NCBI GenBank assembly: GCA_005777235.1
Contig: SXND01000011.1
Span: 1-45,986 of the forward strand
DNA length: 45,986 bases
Origin: Pseudomonadota bacterium
GTDB taxonomy: Bacteria > Tectomicrobia > Entotheonellia > Entotheonellales > Entotheonellaceae
Direction of reading: 5' to 3'
Below, one piece after another: positions 8,991 through 17,662 of the stretch (the first letter of the stretch is position 1; every line of letters begins with the position of its first letter). Made by a program: the position numbers and the translations under genes. The notes beneath the pieces were generated by a model. The model saw only the letters and a program-made list of their open reading frames with translations, had not been told where the DNA came from and made no database searches.

Positions 8991-10486
8991 GCCCCACCAC
9001 ACCCCCGCACAAACGCCTCTGGGAGGTCACCCGCAGCCGCCAGAGTGTCGCGATCCAGCGCACTCGGGGCCTGGTGCCGGCAGGTGTCGAGCCCACGTGC
9101 CCCGCGTAGCCGCGTGTGCCCAAAGACCGTCCCGCCCAACACGCACTGGCGCAGGTCCGCTTCGTGTAGGCGGGTGTTGGCCAGGAGCGCGTTTGCGAGA
9201 TTGGCCCACTGCAGGTCGGCCCGCTGCAGGTCGGCACCGCGCAAATCGGCGCCGCGCAGATCCGTGCCCACCAGATAGGCGCCCTGGAAATTGGCCTCCC
9301 GGAGCTGGGCTCCGTGCAGATGGGCACCATGCACGTGGGCCTGCACCCCCTGGGCCCGGACCAGGCAAGCGCTGGCCAGATTGGCGCGCACCAGGGAGGT
9401 ACGTTGCAACTGCGCGTCCGTCAAATCCGCTTGCATGAGGAGCGCGGCGCGCAGGTCCGCCTGCCGCAGATCGGCGCCAGTGAGATCCGCGCCGGTCAAA
9501 TCGGCCTCGGAGAGCCGCGCCCCGTGCAGCGGCGCACCCCGCAAGTCCACCCCCGCCAGATCAGCCTGCGCCAGCTGCAGGCGCTCGCCCGGATGCGCCA
9601 CCCGCCAGGCCGCGATGGCCGCCGCCCCGTGCCGCACCAGGGCCAGATGCTCAGGATGGGCCAGGGCCGGGGTCAGTGGGCGACGTACTGGTCGCGCCAG
9701 GCGTTCGTGCCTGGCAGCTTGACTAGGGACTGCGGCCCCGACCTCGGCCCCCGCCGTGTAGGCTTCGGCCACGGGAAATTGCAGCAGCAGGGCTTCGAGA
9801 CCTTCGGCCCCGCCTTGCAGCCAGAAGGGGCCACTGTCCGCCGAGCGATACAGGCAAGCACCGCGCTGCAGCAGTGTGCCGTTGTGCCGCAGCGTGCCGT
9901 TGGCAACGAGCAGATATTGCCCGCCACTGTGCGTCGGGTCCGGGGCCAGTGTGCTGCCCTGCGCCCCCACCCGCAGGCACCAAGCGGCTAGGCCGTCGTC
10001 TTCGTGGGCCAGGACGCTGTCGCACATGGCCTGCGGCAGGCGTGGCAAGGCGTCCGCACTGCTGAGCTGCAGCGGCCCGGCCAGGTAGTGCCGCTTCGGG
10101 GCCGGCTGCATAAATGACTGGCTGGCTGGGAAGTACAGCGCGCCAGTATCAAAGCGATTGCGCAGGGTGAAAAAGGCCATGCCCGTGGCCCCGGCGCACA
10201 GCGGGCCGTAGCCCGTAAAACCGTTGGTATAATGCACCGTCCACGGCTGCACCTGGTGTTTGCCCAGGGTGCCGGCGCCGTCGATGATGACCTGGAATTG
10301 ATTCACCAGGTGGAAGTGCGACGGGATGGTGCTGTGCGGCCCCTGTTCGACGAACAGGGCCATGGGCCGCTCTGGGGTCTCCACGGCGCCAGGAAACACC
10401 GGCGACACCCACACGTCTGTGCCATCTGGCAGGGCCCGCGTGCGGCGCTGGGCCTGGGCTGCGCTAAGCGCTTGCATGAGCAGCAT
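8987..10486 (-). CDS. Cupin-like plus pentapeptide-repeat protein
   Basis: A 499-aa protein, last gene of a minus-strand trio. The first ~150 residues look cupin-like (HFHLVNQFQVIIDGAGTLG, a metal-site-like H-x-H and the beta-barrel Gly pattern), with a second barrel-like segment to about 260. Residues about 305-470 are pentapeptide repeats of the A(D/N)Lxx type (GADLTGADLRQADL and similar), which fold into a right-handed beta-helix. It starts 30 bp after the stop of the ATPase-TPR gene, with AAAGGA before ATG 10486. There is no signal peptide or membrane segment. A ligand-sensing cupin coupled to a beta-helix scaffold is plausible but unproven. The stop codon is supplied by the adjoining repeat element, so the natural C-terminus may differ. 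Confidence 0.8.
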   Translation of the reverse strand: MLLMQALSAAQAQRRTRALPDGTDVWVSPVFPGAVETPERPMALFVEQGPHSTIPSHFHLVNQFQVIIDGAGTLGKHQVQPWTVHYTNGFTGYGPLCAGATGMAFFTLRNRFDTGALYFPASQSFMQPAPKRHYLAGPLQLSSADALPRLPQAMCDSVLAHEDDGLAAWCLRVGAQGSTLAPDPTHSGGQYLLVANGTLRHNGTLLQRGACLYRSADSGPFWLQGGAEGLEALLLQFPVAEAYTAGAEVGAAVPSQAARHERLARPVRRPLTPALAHPEHLALVRHGAAAIAAWRVAHPGERLQLAQADLAGVDLRGAPLHGARLSEADLTGADLTGADLRQADLRAALLMQADLTDAQLQRTSLVRANLASACLVRAQGVQAHVHGAHLHGAQLREANFQGAYLVGTDLRGADLRGADLQRADLQWANLANALLANTRLHEADLRQCVLGGTVFGHTRLRGARGLDTCRHQAPSALDRDTLAAAGDLPEAFVRGCGGA

Positions 10487-10516
10487 GTTGTTATCCTTTC
10501 TACAAGCCCCCAGGGC

Positions 10517-12661
10517 CTACTGCCCCGGCTCCTGGAGCGCCTTGATAAGCGTTTGCATCTTCTGCAGATCCTCGCGCCACTCCGCATTGCTCGGGTCGCG
10601 CTGCGCCAGGCGTTCGCGAATGGCCAGGCTCTGCTGATACAAGAGCAGGGCCTCGGCCTGCTGCCCCTGCGCCTGCTGTATGAGCCCGACGCTCTGGTAA
10701 CTGACGGCGAGATCGCGCTGCCACTGGGTGTTGCTGGGGTCGCGATGCGCCAAGGCCTCGCGTATGGCCCGGCTGGCCAGGTAGGCCTGCAAGGCGGCCG
10801 CCAGCTGGCCCTGCGCCACCTGCACGTTCCCGACGTTGTTGTGACTGACGGCGAGATCGCGCTGCCACTCGGTGTTGCTGGGGTCGCGCTGCGCCAGACC
10901 CTCGGCAATGGCCTGGCTGGCCTGATAGGCCTGCAAAGCGGCCGCCAGCTGGCCCTGCGCCACCTGCACGTCCCCGACCTTGATGTGACTGACGGCGAGA
11001 TCGCGCTGCCACTGGGTATTGTCGGGGTCTCTTGCCACCAGTTGTTGCATGATGTCCTGGCAGGCAATGGCACGCGACAAGGCCTGTGGCATGTCGCCTA
11101 GTTGTCGGTAGATATCGCTATAGGCACTGAGCATGATGGCCATGCTGTGACGCACTTCCGGGGTGTCGCCAGCCTCCGCGTAGAGCTGCTGTAACACCCC
11201 CTCGGTCTGGCGCAGAATCTGTTCCAGGGCGGTGCTCTGGGTGCCCAGCAGTGGCTGCAGACCATAGACCAGTTGGCCTACCATAGTATTGGCCGCATTG
11301 AGGGCGTGCTGCACGTTGCGCTCGGCACGGGCCGCCGCCTGTTTGGCCGTTTCGGCCTCCTTGGTAGCGCGCTCGGCTTGCTGTTCCGCCCGTTGTTCTT
11401 CCTGCTCGGCGCGCTGCGTGGCCCGTTGCGCCATGGCGGTCTGCTGCTCGGCGCGTTGGCGCTGCGTGCGGGCATCGAGAAACAGGCCGGTCAGCACCGC
11501 CAGCACCACCCCGGCAATGAGCCCGGCGCGCAGCACGCCACGCCGCACGGCAGCGCGTTGGCGCCGCAGCTCAGCATCGGGCATGTTGTCCTTGATCCAG
11601 GCCCGGTCAAACACCTGGGCGTAGATGCGATTGCGCACCTGCAACAGGCCATCTCTGGGCTGGGTGATGCCGGCCAGACGCAGCAGGGTAACCAGTGGAT
11701 TGGTGTCGTCGTCGCGCACACGCTGGCGGCGCTGCACCCGGGCGTACAGGTCCAGGACACTGGCACGGTCCGCCTCGTTACTGAGCAGGCGTTGGCTGAC
11801 AAAGCGCAGATTATTGTCCTGACTACGCGCCTGCGGCGTCAGAAACAGCGCCGCACAGTGACGATCCACCGCCGCCGGTGTGGCCACGCTGGCATCCTCG
11901 GCCACGGCCTGACACAGACGCTGCGTCATATAGGGATGCCCGCCGGTCCAATACAGCGCGCGGTCCAGCAGGGGCTGGCCCTGCGCTGCTGGGCGTCCAA
12001 GGCCGGCGGCCAGGGGGCGGGCTTCGGCAGCGCTAAAATCGCTCAGCTCCAGGCGTTGGCCAATGTTAAACGGCGTGGTGCGCGGATCGCGGATCACATC
12101 CGCCGGGGCCGCAGCGCCCAGCAGGCAGAACGTCAGGCGCCTGAAGGCCGGGTCTTGGGCGCGGCGGTTGTAGCACTCGCGGATGGCGGCAAAAAACTCA
12201 TCGCTCGAAAACGGCAGGGCCCGCACATAGTCGATTTCATCCACAAAGATGACCAGCGGCCGCGTCACCTGCGCCAGCACCACCGCGTTCAAGGCTGCCA
12301 TCCAGCGCTGCAACGGCCCCAGGTGCCGGTGCGCCAGCCAGTAGTCCTCGACGGCGTCCTCCAGATGTACGCCCTGGCCCAGCAGGCCCAGGAGACCAAA
12401 GTACCATTGCTCCAGGCTGACGTTGGCCCCCAGGGTGGTCAACTCAAAGGCCACCGTGGCCACACCGTCGGCCTGCAAACGGCTGGCGGTGCGCACCATC
12501 AGCGACGATTTGCCCAGTTGCCGGGCGTCCAGGACAGCGCAAAACTCACCACGCCGCAGGCTGTCGTAGAGCTGCTGATCCGCCTGGCGGGTGATATACG
12601 ATGGCGCATCCACCGGGAGATTGCCGCCGGTAACAAAGAACGGTGTGGTCAGCGGGCTCAT
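10517..12661 (-). CDS. AAA-like ATPase with membrane helix and TPR-type repeats
   Basis: A 714-aa protein. Residues about 10-330 form an AAA-like ATPase of the kind found in bacterial STAND/TIR-associated proteins. Walker A is DARQLGKSS (45-53), with Asp where Gly is usual, and Walker B is LVIFVDEID (136-144). A single hydrophobic helix (376-396) follows, then a charged Ala/Glu/Arg coiled coil (397-450), then a helical repeat region (about 540-714) built of 48-residue units with the pattern RDPSNTxWQRDLAVS. This predicts a cytoplasmic ATPase tethered to the membrane with a TPR protein-binding arm beyond the helix. Its ATG overlaps the stop of the TIR gene as ATGA, so the two are translationally coupled. 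Confidence 0.85.
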   Translation of the reverse strand: MSPLTTPFFVTGGNLPVDAPSYITRQADQQLYDSLRRGEFCAVLDARQLGKSSLMVRTASRLQADGVATVAFELTTLGANVSLEQWYFGLLGLLGQGVHLEDAVEDYWLAHRHLGPLQRWMAALNAVVLAQVTRPLVIFVDEIDYVRALPFSSDEFFAAIRECYNRRAQDPAFRRLTFCLLGAAAPADVIRDPRTTPFNIGQRLELSDFSAAEARPLAAGLGRPAAQGQPLLDRALYWTGGHPYMTQRLCQAVAEDASVATPAAVDRHCAALFLTPQARSQDNNLRFVSQRLLSNEADRASVLDLYARVQRRQRVRDDDTNPLVTLLRLAGITQPRDGLLQVRNRIYAQVFDRAWIKDNMPDAELRRQRAAVRRGVLRAGLIAGVVLAVLTGLFLDARTQRQRAEQQTAMAQRATQRAEQEEQRAEQQAERATKEAETAKQAAARAERNVQHALNAANTMVGQLVYGLQPLLGTQSTALEQILRQTEGVLQQLYAEAGDTPEVRHSMAIMLSAYSDIYRQLGDMPQALSRAIACQDIMQQLVARDPDNTQWQRDLAVSHIKVGDVQVAQGQLAAALQAYQASQAIAEGLAQRDPSNTEWQRDLAVSHNNVGNVQVAQGQLAAALQAYLASRAIREALAHRDPSNTQWQRDLAVSYQSVGLIQQAQGQQAEALLLYQQSLAIRERLAQRDPSNAEWREDLQKMQTLIKALQEPGQ
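10576..11050 (-). repeat. 144-bp tandem repeats encoding 48-aa TPR-like units
   Basis: Equivalent positions recur at 10576, 10720, 10864 and 11008, exactly 144 bp apart. The units encode RDPSNTxWQRDLAVS followed by VGxxQxAQGQLAAALQAY and are nearly identical at both DNA and protein level. Such uniform repeats can gain or lose copies by slippage or recombination, changing the length of the binding arm. Confidence 0.85.
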
Positions 12662-14592
12662 AACCGGGGCACCTCCCGCAACAGATGGCGTCCGAGATAG
12701 GTGGCGTACAGCTCACAGCGCAGACGCGCCTGCTCTGGGGTATCGCCCAGCAGCACACCGGCACTGCGCAAACGCTGCCAGCTACGCAGATCAGCACAGG
12801 GGCGTCCACGCAGCACCTGGCGCACGGCCTCGCTGAGGGTATCGTCCTGACTCAGCAGCAGCAGCAGGCGCTTGAGGTGATCGCCAAACGGGCCATCATC
12901 GCGGGCGGCCTGCTCCTGCATGCTGGCAAAGTCGCGCTGCTGCGTCTGCATGTCATAGAGCCAGCGGCTGGTCAAATACGGCTGCCCACCGAGCAGTCGC
13001 AGTCGCTGCGCTACCGCGGCCTCATGCTGCAGTGGGCTGCCGTAGCACTGGTGCAAGGCTTCGACCTCGGCAAAGGTAAAATCGGCCAGGGGCGGCAGGG
13101 ACGTGCCAACATTAAACGGCGACTGATCCAGATTGGCGATGAACAGGTGCGCCTCCGTGGCATACGACAGCACCAGGGTGAGGCGCGACCAGGGGCCAGT
13201 GGGGTCGCCAGAGCGGGCGTTAAGCCAGGAGCGGAACAGGCCAAACACCTCACTGCGAAAGTCGCAGGCAAACAGCCGGTCCACCTCATCCAAACCCCAC
13301 ACCAGATGGGCTTGCAGCTTGCCCAAAATCTCCCGGCGCATGTAACGCTCAAAGTTGTAGTTGGGCGGGAAGGCCGGATTCCACACCTGACTGGGAAAGG
13401 TATCAAGATCGAGCTTATCGGCCAGCATGGCGCCCAGGGCATGATACAGGGCCTCGGCCGAGGTGAGATGCGTGGCGTTGAATTGCTGGAAGTCGATCAG
13501 CGCCACGCGGTGTCCGGCCTGGCGCGCCTGCTGCAGGCCGCGTACCAGCAGCGAGGTCTTGCCCATCTGGCGCGCCCCAGTGAGCAGCACGATGCTGTCT
13601 CGGCGCGCCAGGGCCGTGGCCATGGTCGCGTCTATCGGGCGCTCGATGTACACCGAGGCGTTAAGCGGCACCGCACCGCCCGGCGGCATGAGGCTGGGCG
13701 TCTCCCCAGGAGGCGGCTCTGGAGCTGGGGGCGCTGGCGCCAGCAACAGCGCTGCCGGATCGGCCAGGGCACGCAGCACCTCGGCGGTGAGCTGTGGGGT
13801 ATCTGCCGGACCGCTCCAGTGTACGTGGCCCTGCATGGGGTCAAGCAGGTGCTCCAGGGGCTCGGGCAGGGCTGCGGCATACTGCACGCGGATCGGTACC
13901 AGCCGGGGCCTGCCGGCCTGGGCATAGGCCACCTCACGGGCCGCTTCCAGCATCCAGGCAATGATTTCATCGTGCACCGAGGCGGCGGACAGCAGGGGGA
14001 TGACGACATCGGCCTGGCGCACGCGCTGTTCCAAATCCCGCGCCCAGGCCAGCCCAGCGGTCGCCTGGCGGTCGATGAACACCTGATGCCCGTGCGCGCT
14101 GAGCCCCTGCTCCAGTGCCGCCACCACCCGCATGTCCGGTTCTGCCTGACGCCGGGCCAGCAGCATGATGTGTAGGGCCGTGGTGCGCCGGACACTGAGC
14201 AATGCCTGGATGGCCGCAGCCAGGCGCGGTAGATGCTGGGCCAGGGGCGGGGTCCAGGCTTCCAGGCGCTGGGTGTGATTGATCAAGAAGCCCAGGCCGG
14301 GCGTTGACACGTTCTCAATGGCCAGCGGCACAATGGGGATGTGACGCTCGCGGGCCCAGAGCACTTCGTTCTTGACATAGCCTGAGCGGTCGGAGGCGGC
14401 AGACAACAGCAGCAGCAGCACCCGACTGCGGGCAATGACGCTGCCAATGCTGGCGACCCAATCGCTGCCGGGGCTGGTGTTACACGGGGCGATCCAGCAG
14501 CGCAGATGATGCTGCGTTTCGAGCCCGGCACAGACTTGGTTGGCCATGGCGTGCTCGTCGTGAGCGTAGCTGATAAAGACCTCGTGCGCCAT
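12658..14592 (-). CDS. Tandem TIR-domain AAA-like ATPase
   Basis: A 644-aa protein, first gene of the trio. Residues about 4-110 are a TIR domain (FISYAHDEHA; PGSDWVASIGSVI; LLLLLSAAS; YVKNEVLWA). E76 sits where the NAD-hydrolysing glutamate of catalytic TIRs is expected. Residues about 138-270 are a second, divergent TIR-like domain (GHQVFIDRQ; GLAWARDLEQRV; VVIPLLSAAS). A Pro-rich linker (284-310) leads to an AAA-like ATPase with Walker A GARQMGKTS (339-347) and Walker B HLVWGLDEVD (429-438). The ATPase belongs to the same family as that of the next gene, suggesting duplication and hetero-oligomers. TIR-ATPase proteins are known in bacterial immunity and signalling. The role here is inferred. 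Confidence 0.85.
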   Translation of the reverse strand: MAHEVFISYAHDEHAMANQVCAGLETQHHLRCWIAPCNTSPGSDWVASIGSVIARSRVLLLLLSAASDRSGYVKNEVLWARERHIPIVPLAIENVSTPGLGFLINHTQRLEAWTPPLAQHLPRLAAAIQALLSVRRTTALHIMLLARRQAEPDMRVVAALEQGLSAHGHQVFIDRQATAGLAWARDLEQRVRQADVVIPLLSAASVHDEIIAWMLEAAREVAYAQAGRPRLVPIRVQYAAALPEPLEHLLDPMQGHVHWSGPADTPQLTAEVLRALADPAALLLAPAPPAPEPPPGETPSLMPPGGAVPLNASVYIERPIDATMATALARRDSIVLLTGARQMGKTSLLVRGLQQARQAGHRVALIDFQQFNATHLTSAEALYHALGAMLADKLDLDTFPSQVWNPAFPPNYNFERYMRREILGKLQAHLVWGLDEVDRLFACDFRSEVFGLFRSWLNARSGDPTGPWSRLTLVLSYATEAHLFIANLDQSPFNVGTSLPPLADFTFAEVEALHQCYGSPLQHEAAVAQRLRLLGGQPYLTSRWLYDMQTQQRDFASMQEQAARDDGPFGDHLKRLLLLLSQDDTLSEAVRQVLRGRPCADLRSWQRLRSAGVLLGDTPEQARLRCELYATYLGRHLLREVPRL

Positions 14593-14737
14593 AGTTACTC
14601 CATGGACTGAGATGGGGCGTGTACTTGCCGCAGTGCGCTGACCTCTCTAGCACGAAATAGCCTGATGATCAAGACAGAAAGTCGCAGACACAGCACGACA
14701 GGGTGATGGCTCCCAAACGTCCTGTCCACCGATGTGA

Positions 14738-16067
14738 TCACAGACGCTGCAAAGCCCCGTCGTGCACGGCGAGGAGAGCAGGCGGTTAGGCCGTCTCCGG
14801 GGCAACAGAATGATCTTGCAGTTTCATGTGAGATGTTTTATTCTTGCATATATGAGCATTGCAACCAAGATCCTTAAGCTGCCTTTCTTACGTCTCAATC
14901 GGGCCAAGGCTGACGAATTTTCCCGCTTACAGGTGCTCAATACGCAGACGGCCAACGCGATACTGGTGATGCCGAAAGCCCAGCGCCGTCTGCTCACCAC
15001 TAAAGCGTTTGCCCATGTGGAGATTGGCTCGGCATGGATGAACCAGACGATCCGGCATGCGAACGCGCGCACGACAGTTCAACGCTTCCAGGCGCTCCCG
15101 TTAGAGACCGGCCACCAAAACTGGACGCTGCATAAGGTCGGCGAGACGTACTCGATGGCCTTTGGCTTGCGCCGCGGCATTAAAAAGCGTCTGCCACTGG
15201 CTGTGCATCAGGCCTCGCACCAGCAGTGGCTGGACGCGATTCTTGAGGGCCGCGCCTCGCCTGGCACCGTGAAGCTCTGGTGCTCGCGCAAGGGCCTCTG
15301 GTATGCCTGCCTCGCGGTGTCGATGGAGGTTCCCGACGCTGAGCCGACAGGTCGCTGGATGGGGATTGATCGTGGGCAAAACGTGCCCCTGGCTGCGGCG
15401 ACGCCAGACGGTCCGGTGCTCTTCTGGAAAGCCAAGCGTCTGCGCCATATACGCCGCGTTTACGCGGGCCGCCGCCAGCAACTGCAGGCCGCCGGCAAAC
15501 ACCACGCCGTCCAGAAGTTGGATCGGCACGAAGGCCGCATCATCACACATATCAACCACGGCCTCTCCAAAGACGTGGTGGCACTGGCGCAGCGTTGTGG
15601 TGCCGGCATACGCTTGGAAGATTTATCGGACATCAGGGCGCACGCCAAACAACGGCAGACGACGACGAACGACGCGGGCCAGAATCGAGACGCTTGGCCG
15701 TTCTTCCAGTTGGAACAGTTCATCATCTATAAAGCGCAGCTCGCGGGTGTCGCTGTCGAAAAAGTGCCAGCCGCCTACACCAGCAAAAGCTGTCACCACT
15801 GTGGCGCGCTGGGCACCCGCAAGAAACACGCGTTTGCTTGCCGGCGCTGCGACTACCATGCCCACGCCGACGCCAATGCCGCGCAGAATATCCGCGATTG
15901 GCACGGCCTGTGCTGTCCGCTGGTTCTTGAGGCTCCAGCGGACGGGGCACATGGCTTGCCCCCGAACACGGTACGGGACTCGGCTGCGTAAGCGGTCGGG
16001 AAACAAGAACGTGAACCTCCTTGGTCGGGGTTGGTGTCCCCGGCCTGCAGGCCGGGGAGGATGTCAA
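14738..16067 (+). mobile_element. IS200/IS605-type element with tnpB only (copy A)
   Basis: About 1.33 kb. The left end (TCACAGACGC, then a structured GC-rich region 14754-14806 containing CGTCGTGCACGGCG) is shared with a decayed copy at 41634-41862. The right end has a hairpin, CCCCGGCC with GGCCGGGG, at 16038-16056, then AGGATG and terminal TCAA at 16067, like the other family ends. There is one gene, tnpB, and no tnpA transposase, so movement would need a TnpA in trans. It sits between the TIR operon and a dehydrogenase gene and breaks no recognisable gene. The right end is the expected source of the TnpB guide RNA. Confidence 0.7.
14852..15991 (+). CDS. tnpB: TnpB, RNA-guided nuclease of IS200/IS605-type element
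   Basis: A 379-aa TnpB. All three RuvC-type catalytic acids are visible: Asp in MGIDRG, Glu in GIRLEDLSD and Asp in HADANAAQN. A zinc ribbon of two Cys pairs lies between the last two (CHHCGALG, CRRCDY). TnpB proteins are programmable DNA nucleases guided by an RNA made from the element's right end, and they help maintain the element at its donor site. ATG 14852 is preferred over the upstream in-frame start because the element's structured left end occupies the upstream region and the family-like sequence starts here. It looks intact and potentially active. Confidence 0.85.
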   Translation: MSIATKILKLPFLRLNRAKADEFSRLQVLNTQTANAILVMPKAQRRLLTTKAFAHVEIGSAWMNQTIRHANARTTVQRFQALPLETGHQNWTLHKVGETYSMAFGLRRGIKKRLPLAVHQASHQQWLDAILEGRASPGTVKLWCSRKGLWYACLAVSMEVPDAEPTGRWMGIDRGQNVPLAAATPDGPVLFWKAKRLRHIRRVYAGRRQQLQAAGKHHAVQKLDRHEGRIITHINHGLSKDVVALAQRCGAGIRLEDLSDIRAHAKQRQTTTNDAGQNRDAWPFFQLEQFIIYKAQLAGVAVEKVPAAYTSKSCHHCGALGTRKKHAFACRRCDYHAHADANAAQNIRDWHGLCCPLVLEAPADGAHGLPPNTVRDSAA

Positions 16068-16172
16068 AAGGCAAATACACAGGGCGTGCCTCCAATGGGG
16101 TGTGGTATCGGCGCAGGCTGGGAATCCTCACATGGGCACATTACACGCACAGCAACGTGAAAGGAAACAGGC

Positions 16173-17054
16173 ATGGCGGTCCGCACCGTGGGTATTTTGA
16201 GCCCAGGCGATATGGGGCACGTGGTGGGTGAGGTATTACGGCAGCATGGCATGCGCGTGGTCACCTGCTTGCAGGGACGGAGTGCCCGCACGCGCGGCCT
16301 CTCCCAGCAAGCCGGCATTACCGAGTTGCCGACGCTGCATAATCTGGTCCGCGAAACCGATCTGCTCCTGTCAATCCTGGTGCCCGAAGAGGCCATGAAG
16401 ACGGCGCAGCTGGTGGCCCAAGCCCTGCGTGAGACCGGGGCCACGACGGTGTTCGCCGAATGCAATGCCATCGCTCCCCGCACCACCCGTGCCATTGCCG
16501 AGGTGATCACGGCCGCCGGTAGCCCGTGTGTCGATGCCGGGATCATCGGCTCGCCGCCCCGCAAGCCTGGCACGACCCGCTTCTATGCCTCGGGCCCTGA
16601 GGTCGAGGTGTTCGCCGAATTGGGCAACTATGGCTTAGACGTGCGCCCGCTGGGCTTGGAGATCGGCCAGGCTTCCGGGATCAAAATGTGCTATGCGGCC
16701 TTCACCAAAGGGAGCACGGCGCTCACCACCGGGCTGCTCACCATGGCGCGGAGCCTGGGGTTGTACGAGCCACTGGTCCAGGAATTTCAGATGAGCCAGG
16801 GCGAGCGCTATCGCATGATGGAGCGCCACATTCCTGGGATGACGACGAAGGCGCATCGGTGGGTGGGTGAGATGGAAGAGATTGCCCAGACGTTTGCGGA
16901 TGCTGGGCTCACGCCGAAATTTCATCAAGCCGCAGCAGACATGTATCGCCTGGTGGCGTCGACCGCGTTGGCCGACGAAACCCCTGAAAACCGCGACCGT
17001 GACCGTACCCTGGCACAGGTGATTGACATCCTGGCGCAGAGCCTCAAGGCCTAG
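16173..17054 (+). CDS. NAD(P)-dependent dehydrogenase with DUF1932 domain
   Basis: A 293-aa protein of the 6-phosphogluconate/3-hydroxyisobutyrate dehydrogenase superfamily. The N-terminal Rossmann segment begins VGILSPGDMGHVVGEVL, a variant of GxGxMG. ECNAIAPRTT and DAGIIGSPP follow where these enzymes bind substrate. The catalytic lysine is probably that in GIKMCYAAFTKG. The C-terminal half matches the all-helical DUF1932 domain. It should oxidise or reduce a small hydroxy acid with NAD(P), but the substrate is unknown. GGAAACAGGC before ATG 16173 gives a modest ribosome site. It lies just downstream of the tnpB element and apparently stands alone. Confidence 0.8.
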   Translation: MAVRTVGILSPGDMGHVVGEVLRQHGMRVVTCLQGRSARTRGLSQQAGITELPTLHNLVRETDLLLSILVPEEAMKTAQLVAQALRETGATTVFAECNAIAPRTTRAIAEVITAAGSPCVDAGIIGSPPRKPGTTRFYASGPEVEVFAELGNYGLDVRPLGLEIGQASGIKMCYAAFTKGSTALTTGLLTMARSLGLYEPLVQEFQMSQGERYRMMERHIPGMTTKAHRWVGEMEEIAQTFADAGLTPKFHQAAADMYRLVASTALADETPENRDRDRTLAQVIDILAQSLKA

Positions 17055-17136
17055 GTGTCGGCAGAAGCTCTGGGGTCGTGTCCGTGCGCCACAGCCGGTA
17101 GGGGGCCGTGTCCGGTCCTCCGCCAGAAAGTATGTT

Positions 17137-17448
17137 ATGACCTACAAACTCGTCCCCGTTGACCAACCTGCGGTTGCCGCCCTGCCGATCTCGGCGCGTT
17201 TGCGCTCCCAACTAGTGTATTTTATGACGCCGCCGGATGAGCCGCACGTGCCACCGTTGCAGGCCCATGATTATTGGATTGATACGGCGCACAGCAACGA
17301 GTGGTTCGCCGATGGTGTCTTCGAATTGGTGTCACCGCTGGATGGCGAACACCCCACGGTCCTAGAACTCTCCGAGGAACAAGAAACCCTGCTGGAATGG
17401 CTGACCACGCATCAGGTTCAGCACATCCGCGTGCAGGATGTGCCGTAG
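17137..17448 (+). CDS. Small uncharacterised protein
   Basis: A 103-aa acidic soluble protein with no membrane segment or cysteine. It contains YWIDTAHSNEWFADGVFELVSP and a Glu-rich C-terminus (ELSEEQETLLEWL). I do not recognise a family. Coding character is supported by proper start and stop, normal codon use and a balanced composition. It lies 82 bp after the dehydrogenase gene in the same direction and may be cotranscribed. Confidence 0.55.
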   Translation: MTYKLVPVDQPAVAALPISARLRSQLVYFMTPPDEPHVPPLQAHDYWIDTAHSNEWFADGVFELVSPLDGEHPTVLELSEEQETLLEWLTTHQVQHIRVQDVP

Positions 17449-17662
17449 GCGGCGACCATCCATGCCATGACGATTTTGTCCAACATTTTTGTGTCACTCC
17501 TCGCATCTTTGTCATCCAGCCTGCGTTCTCCAGGGAGCCTTCCCTCCCTGGCTCCCACAGAGAGCCAGCCATCTATTTCTGGCATAAGAATTGCTGTTCT
17601 CCATACATGACGCGGTACACGCACTCGTGTGTGATAGCTTGTGCATCAGAGGGGCAACACCC

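Noticed and set aside
11273..14175. Long open frames of 475 and 496 codons on the plus strand
   Set aside because: They lie wholly opposite the two ATPase genes, have the skewed His/Gln/Gly composition of antisense frames in GC-rich DNA and show no domain; the minus-strand proteins have clear motifs.
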